Origin: CAVPRW01 sp046727435 [NCBI: bacterium]
GTDB lineage: Bacteria > Tectomicrobia > Entotheonellia > J063
Length of the DNA: 7,615 nucleotides
Assembly: GCA_046727435.1 (NCBI GenBank)
Contig: JBKPCR010000047.1
Coordinates: forward strand, 1-7,615
Reading direction: 5' to 3'
Positions 1 through 6,033 of this stretch are shown here, piece after piece. Under the pieces are notes generated by a model that saw only the letters and a list, made by a program, of their open reading frames with translations, was not told where the DNA came from and made no database searches. A program made the translations under genes and the position numbers. Within the stretch, counting starts at the first letter, position 1, and each line of letters opens with the position of its first letter.

Positions 1-1
1 C

Positions 2-361
2 TATATCAACTCAAATGCCGCGGATTTTCAGGTTCCCGAGCTGCGCCCCTATTTGGATAAGTACCTCCGCGGCTCCAATGGTTATGACGCAGAGCAGCGC
101 ATCAAGCTCCTGAAGCTCCTGTGGGATGCCATCGGCACTGAATTTGGCGGGCGTCACGAGCTATATGAGCGCAATTATGCCGGCAACCACGAGAACATCC
201 GCATGGAGATGCTATTCACGGCAATGGCTAATGGCTCAGCAGATGCCTGTAAGGGATTGGCCGAGCAGTGCTTGCAGGAGTATGATCTAGACGGCTGGAC
301 CGTCCCCGACCTCATCAACTCGGACGACGTGAATGTCATCAAGAAAAGTGCTGAGCGATGA
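2..361 (+). CDS. 4-hydroxyphenylacetate 3-monooxygenase, oxygenase component (HpaB family), C-terminal part
   Basis: The gene enters from the left edge; 119 residues remain of a family that is usually about 480-520 aa. The frame stays open to the window start, so the TTG at 53 is internal and not a start. The segment [20 protein letters not shown] followed by [13 protein letters not shown] is the characteristic C-terminal helix and FGxRHELYERxYAG block of HpaB/PvcC/HpaH flavin-dependent aromatic hydroxylases. The ending, a helix rich in small residues and then a W-T-V-P-D-L segment, also fits. Family enzymes use FADH2 from a partner reductase to ortho-hydroxylate phenols such as 4-hydroxyphenylacetate in the cytoplasm; other members act on related phenols, so the substrate is not fixed here. 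The last codons (K-S-A-E-R-stop) lie inside a repeat-built hairpin, so the extreme C-terminus may be repeat-derived. It faces the HEPN gene tail to tail. Confidence 0.88.
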   Translation, partial: YINSNAADFQVPELRPYLDKYLRGSNGYDAEQRIKLLKLLWDAIGTEFGGRHELYERNYAGNHENIRMEMLFTAMANGSADACKGLAEQCLQEYDLDGWTVPDLINSDDVNVIKKSAER

Positions 362-430
362 GTGCTGAGGACTGTGGACCGTGTCTTTGCCCGCTTCTGA
401 CTCAGCACTCAGTCCTCAGCACTCAGCACT
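347..430. terminator. Long repeat-built hairpin between convergent genes, probable bidirectional terminator
   Basis: Two copies of AGTGCTGAG (347-355 and 361-369) face three copies of CTCAGCACT (401-409, 415-423, 422-430). A 16-bp perfect stem forms between 359-374 (TGAGTGCTGAGGACTG) and 410-425 with a 35-nt loop; outside it AGTGC at 347-351 can pair with GCACT at 426-430. It sits exactly between the end of the HpaB gene and the end of the convergent HEPN gene, where a bidirectional terminator would be expected. There is no clean U-tract, so it may be a dispersed repeat that also works as a terminator. The stop codon of HpaB is inside the 5' arm. Confidence 0.55.
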
Positions 431-501
431 GTCTTTGTCTTTGGGAGGCCTGGGCTGATGCCGAGCCGGCACCTGGGGATATTCATCTGCTATGCCCCTG
501 G

Positions 502-788
502 TCAGGAGGCGGGAGAGGCGTGGCGAACCTTCATACCTCGGATCAGATACCGATGAAACTCGGAAGGCATGACACCGGTCTTGACAAAGTGCTCTCCGAA
601 GGCCGCATGCACGGCACTATGCCTTGAAAGGCCAGCCCTTGACCCAACAGAAAGGCGTCCGTGATGTAGAACATTGTGAAGTAAGCGCGGGAGGCTGCAA
701 AACCGTGATAGCCCTGTGTGTCCAGAATCTTTGCCGCGGCCAGGCTGTCATGTGCTTGACGAAGCAAGTCCGCTTGCTCTGGCATCAT
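502..788 (-). pseudogene. HEPN-domain toxin, frameshifted and shortened
   Basis: The first 54 residues from the ATG at 788-786 read as a HEPN-domain protein: a helix starting PEQADLLRQAHDSLAAAKIL, then GYHGFAASRAYFTMFYITDA, typical of PF05168-like HEPN proteins. After GLAF (codon ending at 627) the frame should continue as S-R-H-S-A-V-H-A-A-F-G-E-H-F-V-K-T-G; this lies in the next frame and is reached if one T is added to the TTT at 629-627. The second frame runs to a TGA at 504-502. HEPN toxins are usually RNases with an R-x4-6-H motif; RHSAVH fits and falls right after the shift. The end after HRYLIRG also looks eroded, with scraps of family-like sequence in the other frames. The start overlaps the stop of the upstream nucleotidyltransferase (ATGA at 788-785), so the two are translationally coupled. 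As read the toxin is inactive; a sequencing error could give the same picture. Confidence 0.8.
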
Positions 789-1105
789 ATCGGCACACCT
801 TCGCGGCGAATATTGAGCAAAAGAGGGCTGCATTCGCGCTCGAACTGCTCTACCGAAACGAACACACAACAGACCACTTCGTTATGGTGAAGCGAGACGT
901 CAGCGACGTCCTCGATGGTCCTGCCGATCTCCTCACACGGTGACACCTCGCCCCTGAGCACCACCAGCACATCAATATCCGAGCCTGGTTCAGCATCGCC
1001 GCGAGCCTGCGACCCAAACAGCATCATCTCTACTAACCGAGTGCTATAGAGAACCTCGAACCGCCGCCGCAGTTCAGCGAGAATAGTGGTCAACTTATCG
1101 TTCAT
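785..1105 (-). CDS. MNT-type nucleotidyltransferase, antitoxin partner of HEPN
   Basis: The 106-aa product is a minimal nucleotidyltransferase of the DNA polymerase beta superfamily. The signature GSQARGDAEPGSDIDVLV spans residues 31-48 and gives the GSx10DxD motif: Gly31-Ser32 bind the NTP, and Asp43 and Asp45 bind metal. Length and motif spacing are normal for the family and there is no break. The ATG at 1105 has an AGGA site at 1113-1110, four bases upstream. It is the first gene of a two-gene unit on the minus strand, its TGA overlapping the HEPN start. In studied MNT/HEPN modules (MntA-HepT) the MNT protein inactivates the HEPN RNase by adding AMP to it. That role is inferred here from order and motifs. 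With the HEPN partner frameshifted, this may be an orphan antitoxin. Confidence 0.9.
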   Translation of the reverse strand: MNDKLTTILAELRRRFEVLYSTRLVEMMLFGSQARGDAEPGSDIDVLVVLRGEVSPCEEIGRTIEDVADVSLHHNEVVCCVFVSVEQFERECSPLLLNIRREGVPI

Positions 1106-1116
1106 GGTATCCTATA

Positions 1117-1155
1117 GCCTGGCCACGCCATGTGCCATATCGCTGCCAGCCAGGC
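1117..1155. promoter_or_regulatory. Inverted repeat upstream of the MNT gene
   Basis: GCCTGGC at 1117-1123 and GCCAGGC at 1149-1155 form a 7-bp inverted repeat with a 25-nt spacer, ending 12 bases before the MNT start codon. The spacer also holds a short direct repeat, GCCAT-GT-GCCAT (1127-1138). The position suits an operator or a 5'-leader hairpin for an autoregulated toxin-antitoxin operon, but no convincing -35/-10 pair was found. The rest of 1106-1227, between the two minus-strand genes, shows nothing else recognisable. Confidence 0.3.
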
Positions 1156-1227
1156 GTCAATGTGAGAGATGAGGCCTAAAACGATCCATGAGATCTCCTC
1201 GATAGCTCAATCCTACTATACCCAGAA

Positions 1228-2538
1228 CTATGCGGACCTTTCTTCAAGGAAAGTATACAACAGCTTGCCGATCGCAAAACCGCTCGGAAACAGCAGGAAG
1301 CCCCACCAGAGCGAGAACTCAAACCCGAGCAGAAGCGCGATTGGCAATACTCCCGGCATCAGGAAAAAGCACGTATTGAGGATCAAGCCTTCCTTGTGGA
1401 AAAAGTCGACCAGGAGCGACCACACAAGGAAAAGTAGCAGACGCAGACTCATCCAAAGACCGATCCGCCCAAGGCTTTTGCCCAGGAGCCAACACGTGAG
1501 CAGGAAGGCGATGCCTGCAGTGTACCAGGAAGCGAGTGGCAGGTGGAACCACCCAACGCCGACCCCCATGAGGAGCGCATACAGCAACCAGGTGCCCAGG
1601 CCAGTACCCAACAAGATCCCCGTGCGAACCATCGCCAGCTGGTCCAGCGTTATCAAGCCTGCCTGGAGCATGAGATCGAGGACATAGCTGGCGAGGTCGG
1701 GCTGATGCGTGAGGGTGTCGAGGGGCGCTGAGCCTGGGGCCCAATCCGCATGGACCCGGCAGAATGGGGAGGAAGGTTGTGCCCGGTTTTTACATTGCCG
1801 GCCAGCCCTTGTGGTCGCCTGACATCGGTGAGAGCGATGGCTGCGGAGCAGGTCAGCGAGTGGGATGGGTTGTGCATCCTCCTGAGGCCTGGTGGCTAGC
1901 TCGCCTGCCATGTGAGGTACCGTCTCCCGATGCGATCCACCGTGGCGGCGCCCTGCCCTTGTCCGACGGGTCGATGTCCGGGCCGATCGCCTGTCACGGC
2001 GCCGGGAGGTGGTAGATGGCGGGGCGAGCGTGTTCCACCCCTCCTGCACCCGGTCCAAGACCGGATATTGGCAGGCATCAAAGAGCTGAATGACCTCTGG
2101 GTAGGTATGCGCCCGTAACTCCAAGGTCCTCGCATCGATCTGGTCAGCGATGAATGCGCCAAGAGTGCGATGACTACGTACGGCGGTGATAACTAGAGGA
2201 TTATCACTCCGCAGGAACAGTCGGCCCTCGTCGGCCTCGAGCGTCAGGCGGTCGATCTGCTTGCTCCACCGCTCGATGTCGGCGCGAACGTTGGCTGGGA
2301 TTTCGATTTGGCTATGTGTCTCAAGCGTCTGCAAAATGTCGGCGAGTGAGAGGCCCTGGCGCCTGGCTCGCCAGGTCGAGGCCGCGGTGAGCTGGTAGAG
2401 GCCTTGTGTCTCAGTCGTGCTGGCCGGTTCCGCAAAGGTGGACAAAGTCGCGTCTAAGGCGGCCGTGTCTTCTCCCGGGTGCTTATTCACCGCGAGTGAG
2501 CCATCAGGCTGAACTGTGAGGGAACCCTCAGGTGCCAT
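1228..2538 (-). CDS. Membrane protein with XPB/Ssl2 N-terminal-like domain and DUF5763-like zinc motif
   Basis: The ATG at 2538 is preferred because GGGAG (2550-2546) lies seven bases upstream; an ATG 13 codons earlier has no such site. The product is 436 aa. Residues about 5-165 resemble the Helicase_C_3 (XPB/Ssl2 N-terminal-like) domain: a SLTVQPDGSLAV strand, a YQLTAAS segment, LSLADILQTLETHS, NVRADIERW, then a strand pair and a helix ending in YPVLDR. Residues 178-199 form an Arg-rich, probably disordered linker. Residues 239-263 (CQATTRAG...FCRVH) give C-x9-C-x10-C-x2-H (C239, C249, C260, H263), as in the small DUF5763 zinc-binding motif. Residues about 306-428 are very hydrophobic and hold roughly five membrane segments. 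No helicase motor is present. Function is unknown; a membrane-anchored nucleic-acid or protein binding role is only a guess. It is transcribed away from the DUF499 gene. Confidence 0.8.
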   Translation of the reverse strand: MAPEGSLTVQPDGSLAVNKHPGEDTAALDATLSTFAEPASTTETQGLYQLTAASTWRARRQGLSLADILQTLETHSQIEIPANVRADIERWSKQIDRLTLEADEGRLFLRSDNPLVITAVRSHRTLGAFIADQIDARTLELRAHTYPEVIQLFDACQYPVLDRVQEGWNTLAPPSTTSRRRDRRSARTSTRRTRAGRRHGGSHRETVPHMAGELATRPQEDAQPIPLADLLRSHRSHRCQATTRAGRQCKNRAQPSSPFCRVHADWAPGSAPLDTLTHQPDLASYVLDLMLQAGLITLDQLAMVRTGILLGTGLGTWLLYALLMGVGVGWFHLPLASWYTAGIAFLLTCWLLGKSLGRIGLWMSLRLLLFLVWSLLVDFFHKEGLILNTCFFLMPGVLPIALLLGFEFSLWWGFLLFPSGFAIGKLLYTFLEERSA

Positions 2539-2666
2539 ACTTGGACTCCCATGGGGCATGCAACGAGCGCCCTGCACTCTTCTTGCCTATAGTAATTCCA
2601 ACAACACGCATCATATCACACCTGTCACGTCGCGAGTTGTCCCCCCATCCTCCCTCTCGTGGTACG

Positions 2667-2760
2667 TTGACCATCCGCTAGTGCCATATAGTTATATTTT
2701 TATATCAATATTGATCTTTATTTGATAGGATAGCGCGGTCGTAATGGTCACCCCATGACC
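2667..2760 (+). promoter_or_regulatory. AT-rich promoter/operator region ahead of the DUF499 gene
   Basis: The 246-bp gap between the two divergent genes turns sharply AT-rich from about 2684 to 2727. A TTGACC at 2667-2672 could be a -35 box; possible -10 boxes (TATAGT at 2687 or TTATAT at 2692) give poor spacing of 14 or 19, so the exact promoter is unclear. Nearer the gene, GGTCA (2746-2750) and TGACC (2756-2760) form a 5-bp inverted repeat with a 5-base spacer, nested inside CGGTC (2736-2740) / GACCG (2757-2761). Such a site just upstream of the ribosome site could bind a regulator. No promoter for the minus-strand gene could be fixed. Confidence 0.35.
2704..2715. promoter_or_regulatory. 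12-bp perfect palindrome ATCAATATTGAT
   Basis: ATCAATATTGAT is perfectly self-complementary and lies in the AT-rich part of the divergent intergenic region, about 70 bases before the DUF499 start. The size and place fit a binding site for a dimeric regulator, but in AT-rich DNA such palindromes also arise by chance. Confidence 0.3.
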
Positions 2761-2784
2761 GGCTTGACCCAGAGGAACCGCGCG

Positions 2785-3789
2785 ATGCTACCTATTCGGC
2801 ATACCTGCCAACCCCGCCAGGATATCTTGCAAGGCTTCTTCAACCCAGAGATCTTCACCGCCAGCTTGAGCCAGGTGGTGGATCACTATCGTGGGAAACC
2901 GGCCGTCACGCATGCTCTCTACACCGACGCCGAGCAGTTCTTTCGCGACGCGACGTATGCCACGGAGGGCCTGCGCATGGTCCTCACCGATGTCTTCAGC
3001 CGTGCTGCCGGCGAGCATAGTGTCCCAGCCCTGTACCGCCTGGAGACGGCATTCGGTGGGGGCAAGACACATACCCTGATCGCCCTGACCCATATGGGCT
3101 TCTGCGGCCGCGAGCTGGCGGCGGTGACGCAGGGCATCATCGATCCGCAGCTGCGCCATGCACCGGGTGAGGTCACGGTGGTCGGCATCGCCGGCGATGA
3201 GATCCCGGTCCACAAGCCGCAGGGAAGCGACCTGGCCCCCTATACCATCTGGGGCGAGCTGGCCCATCAGATTGGCGGCGAGTCCCTCTACCGTCAGGTG
3301 AAAGCCTCTGCGACATCGCCAGCGGCGCCAGATCGACGATTCTTCGAGCACATCCTGGAGGGGCGCAAAGTCCTCATCATGCTGGATGAATTGGCCCAGT
3401 ATGCCGCTCGCCTGGAGGCGGCGCGCCCGCATGGCAGCGAGCAACTGGCGGCCTTCCTGTTAGCCTTACATGGATACGCCCGCACCCACGCTGGGATTGC
3501 CGTCGTGCTTACACTCGCCAGCCAGTCCGATGCCTTTGCCCGCCAAACCGGTCGCCTGGTCGAGCTCATCTCCACGGTGCGGGGCGAGGACGTGGCCGAG
3601 GACACGGCCCTCGGCATGGCGGAGCAAGCCGAGCGTGGTATCCGCAGCGTCGTGGCCCGCGACGCGGTGACCGTGGTGCCGGTGCAGGCCGCAGAGATCT
3701 CGCGGGTGCTGGCCCGGCGATTGTTCGATCGCATCGATCAGCAGGCCGCCCGCGAGACAGCAAACGCCTATATGGATATGTACAGCTAG
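2785..3789 (+). CDS. DUF499-like ATPase, truncated after the N-terminal ATP-binding part
   Basis: The ATG at 2785 is chosen because GAGGA (2772-2776) lies eight bases upstream; the ATG at 2755 has no ribosome site. The 334-aa product opens with RQDILQGFFNPEIFTASLSQV, typical of DUF499 (large AAA/P-loop ATPases). Walker A is FGGGKTH with Lys94; Walker B is VLIMLDEL with Asp201-Glu202. A later segment, VVLTLASQSDAFAR, fits a sensor strand. DUF499 proteins are usually about 900-1,100 aa, so some 600 residues are missing: the frame ends in TAG just after LARRLFDRIDQQAARETANAY, in the middle of what should be a continuing domain, and the DNA beyond changes to AT-rich repeats. DUF499 ATPases are often found in phage-defence operons with DUF1156 methyltransferases; no such partner is present. 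The stump keeps both nucleotide-binding motifs and could fold, but the full activity is surely lost. Confidence 0.82.
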   Translation: MLPIRHTCQPRQDILQGFFNPEIFTASLSQVVDHYRGKPAVTHALYTDAEQFFRDATYATEGLRMVLTDVFSRAAGEHSVPALYRLETAFGGGKTHTLIALTHMGFCGRELAAVTQGIIDPQLRHAPGEVTVVGIAGDEIPVHKPQGSDLAPYTIWGELAHQIGGESLYRQVKASATSPAAPDRRFFEHILEGRKVLIMLDELAQYAARLEAARPHGSEQLAAFLLALHGYARTHAGIAVVLTLASQSDAFARQTGRLVELISTVRGEDVAEDTALGMAEQAERGIRSVVARDAVTVVPVQAAEISRVLARRLFDRIDQQAARETANAYMDMYS

Positions 3790-3825
3790 CTTAGGGACTA
3801 GCCGGATGGAGTTGGCCTAGAAAAA

Positions 3826-3945
3826 AGCATCTGGTACTAGATGCTGAAGGCTGGAGGCAAAACATCCATTGATATATGCTTTTGTAGGATCTGGCTATAG
3901 ATGCTTCTGTCCAATAATAGACGCAAGCATCTAATGCTAGATGCA
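3826..3945. repeat. Array of 20-bp inverted repeats AGCATCT-N6-AGATGCT (operator-like)
   Basis: Three strong copies are visible: 3826-3845 (AGCATCT GGTACT AGATGCT, 7-bp perfect arms), 3886-3905 (AGGATCT GGCTAT AGATGCT, one mismatch) and 3926-3945 (AGCATCT AATGCT AGATGCA, one mismatch). A weaker copy lies at 3861-3880 (AACATCC ATTGAT ATATGCT, 11 of 14 arm bases). The spacer is always six bases and the base before the right arm is T in all four. Centres of the strong copies are 60 and 40 bp apart. The array fills the gap between the DUF499 stump and the AIPR gene, where operators would be expected. The arms contain GCATC/GATGC, so a methylation or restriction target cluster is another reading. 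Confidence 0.65.
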
Positions 3946-3954
3946 ATGATTCGA

Positions 3955-3990
3955 CGTCTAATTAATAGTTTGCATGAAAGGAATTAGACG
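3955..3990 (+). promoter_or_regulatory. Leader hairpin enclosing the AIPR ribosome binding site
   Basis: CGTCTAATT (3955-3963) is perfectly complementary to AATTAGACG (3982-3990), a 9-bp stem with an 18-nt loop. The 3' arm ends on the base just before the ATG at 3991, and the likely Shine-Dalgarno AAAGGA (3977-3982) sits at the loop-stem border. Folded RNA would place the start codon against a stem and limit ribosome access. This looks like translational control of a toxic product; the pairing is seen directly, the effect is inferred. Confidence 0.5.
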
Positions 3991-5748
3991 ATGTACGACC
4001 GAATTGTGGAGGATATTGGCCAAGAATACTACCAACAGAACTTCCCTAACGATGGGCAGCGTTTCGTCGCATGGTACCTGAGAAACGTTCATCTGCGTGA
4101 TCAGATCCAGACCAGGGACGACATCACCGATGGTCCCGACGATAAGCAGATCGATGCCGTCTTCGTTGATGACGACAAGTCCACTGTATTCATTCTCCAA
4201 GGCAAGTTTCTGGCGATGGACTCGGTCGATGCCGAACCGCTACGCGAGGTGCTATCGGCATGGATTCAGATGAGAGACCTCGTCAGACTATAAGAGGTCG
4301 GGAACCAGAAGCTCAAACGCAAGCTTGCTGAGATCGCCCGTGCTCTGGAAGACGAGTACGAGGTAAGCTTCGAGTTGCTCACAACCGGTGTGCTAACCCA
4401 CGGAGCCAAGCAGGACCTTGCGACCTTCCAGGAGCAACTGGCAGAGATATCCGCAAGAGATGACTTTCCTGCCACTATCCGACTGATTGACGAAGACGAG
4501 ATTCGTCGCAGGTATGACATGGCCCTTGAGCGGGAGAACCCGTCCCTCTCGCATGTGCTGGACCTAAGCAAGTGCAGCGTCTTGCCCATGAAGGTCGCCG
4601 GGACGCAGGTGGTTGTTGCAGTGGTTCCGCTTTCCGAGTGCATCAGGTTTCCGGGCATCAAAGATGGCACTCTCTTCCAGAAGAATGTGCGCCAGAGCTT
4701 GGGACTCAGCAACGCTGTCAACAAAGGTATCCGTAACACCATCTACAGCGACAGACATCGTGATTTTTTCTTCTTTCACAACGGCATAACAGCGATCTGC
4801 AATCGTCTCGAAATGAAAGATTCCCGTCTTCATCTGCACGGATTGAGCGTCGTGAACGGTTGCCAATCGCTCAATACCATCCTCAGCTGCAGCGAGCGTG
4901 CCAAGACATTGGACGACACCAGTGTCTGGTTTCGATTCTATGAGATTCCACAGCGAGACAGAGCCGACAAGATAAGCATCAACACAAACTCTCAAAGTGC
5001 GGTGAAACCGCGGGACCTACGCAGTAACGACAAACGGGTGCTGAACCTGAGGCGAGCATTTAACCAGAGATACCCGCGGGGCTACTTCATCACACAGCGA
5101 GGCGAGCAGGCACCTGCCGACAAGGACAAGGCACAGGTTGTTGACCTTGCCGAGCTGGGTAAGTACCTGATCACATGGCACTCCCAGCGGCCAAACGTCG
5201 CGTATAGCGAAACTATGATATTTGACAAGTACTTCGAGCAGCTTTTCAGGCGAGAGTATAGGCCGGAGAACATCAACGCGCTGAATCAATGGATGCAGGC
5301 CGTTATGCGAACATGGGGGAAAGAGAATCCGCTCGGTCTTAATGAGAGTCTTTTGGTTATGCGCGCCTATGCGCCATACCACCATCTTTATGCCGTCTCT
5401 ATGTGCTTTGCGATTGCCAACAATCAGCCTGATCGCGTGCCGAGTCCGGAGGAATGCCTCGCGCGGTCGAAGAGCGCCGGAATGGTTGACGACATCGTCA
5501 AGATAGCTGGCGCCAGCCTGAACATGGCTCTGGAGGCTGCGGCGAACGAGCCCCAGCCTGCGAACAGGGTATTCAGTCCGCAGAACTGGATTAAAACAAA
5601 GACATGCCTTGCGGGGATCAACTTCGCCATTCGCAATTACTTCAACATGCTACCGCTGATGCCCGGCGGGAATGATATGAAGGCGCGACTGGATGGTGCC
5701 CTGGCACTTGATGTAGAAGCCTTCGAGTACAGGTGGGCAGCGGATTGA
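3991..5748 (+). pseudogene. AIPR-family (abortive phage infection) protein interrupted by one in-frame TAA
   Basis: One reading frame of 585 codons carries a single stop, TAA at 4291-4293 (codon 101), between ...MRDLVRL and EVGNQKLKRKL.... Sequence on both sides fits one protein, so a CAA-to-TAA change is likely. The start has AAAGGA eight bases upstream. The N-terminal 100 residues resemble a PD-(D/E)xK nuclease core: Asp55 (KQIDAVFVD) then Gln70-x-Lys72 (FILQGKF). The AIPR domain (PF10592) follows: FFFHNGITAIC around residues 260-270, VVNGCQS at 287-293, and NTNSQSAVKPRDLRS at 331-345. AIPR proteins are linked to abortive infection, where an infected cell dies or stops growing. If read as it stands, a 100-aa nuclease-like stub forms; restarts at TTG 4375 or ATG 4519 would lack that part. 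It follows the inverted-repeat array and leader hairpin. A sequencing error at one base would restore the gene. Confidence 0.85.
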
Positions 5749-5858
5749 GGATGCGAACCAATGGCCGTACTTGACGGTTATTTCGTGGCGCTCCATAGCC
5801 GCAAGTGATCTTGGCGATAGCCAACCCCTTTGGAGGTTGAGATAGGAGGGCGATGAGG
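5749..5858 (+). promoter_or_regulatory. Spacer between AIPR and NERD genes with weak promoter and strong ribosome site
   Basis: The spacer holds AGGAGG (5844-5849), nine bases before the ATG at 5859, which decides that start. A TTGACG at 5771-5776 with CATAGC 17 bases further on is a poor promoter candidate. No terminator stem follows the AIPR stop, so the two genes may have been cotranscribed. Confidence 0.25.
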
Positions 5859-6033
5859 ATGGCCCATGTCTACACCTAGATGTCGGCCCACGAGGGTGAA
5901 CTCCGCCTTGCCAAGCAGTTGCAGGCTATTCCCGACCCGCAGCTCCATCTGTGGTTCGGGTTGAACATGATTCCGCGTGTCAACGACGTCGACATCCTCC
6001 TGTGGCACCAGGCCGCAGGGATCTTCCTCATCG
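5859..6033 (+). pseudogene. NERD-like (nuclease-related domain) gene, 5' fragment with early TAG
   Basis: The frame opens as M-A-H-V-Y-T, hits TAG at 5877-5879, and continues in phase from ATG 5880 as M-S-A-H-E-G-E-L-R-L-A-K-Q-L. Then come PDPQLHLWFGLNM, PRVNDVDILLWHQAAGIFLI. The order GExxLAxxL, then a strand, then NDVDILL and GIFLI is that of the NERD domain, a PD-(D/E)xK-like nuclease fold where the aspartate of (V/I)DxLL and a following E-x-K would be catalytic. The expected I-E-V-K is absent: after the codon for Ile the sequence turns into TGACTAATTTTTC, the proposed left end of an insertion sequence. Its continuation was not found beyond the insertion sequence. The AGGAGG site suits the ATG at 5859, so the TAG is a nonsense mutation unless translation begins at 5880. 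Family assignment rests on about 50 residues. Confidence 0.6.

Noticed and set aside
624-943. Overlapping plus-strand ORFs in the MNT/HEPN region
   Set aside because: Both are opposite the MNT GSx10DxD and HEPN coding frames and have no recognisable domain.
1169-1687. Plus-strand ORF of 172 codons
   Set aside because: It is antisense to the membrane segments of the 436-aa protein and rich in Arg/Ser/Pro, as expected for a shadow frame.
2755-2784. ATG at 2755 as the DUF499 start
   Set aside because: It has no ribosome site and overlaps the inverted repeat; the ATG at 2785 has GAGGA at eight-base spacing and starts where family similarity begins.
2788-3444. Long minus-strand ORF of 218 codons
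   Set aside because: It is the antisense shadow of the DUF499 gene, which has clear Walker motifs and a ribosome site on the plus strand.
3826-3945. CRISPR array
   Set aside because: Units are only 20 bp, palindromic with variable cores, irregularly spaced (60 and 40 bp) and few; no spacers of constant length and no cas genes.
4564-4995. Minus-strand ORF of 143 codons inside the AIPR gene
   Set aside because: It lies opposite the most conserved AIPR motifs and shows no family character of its own.
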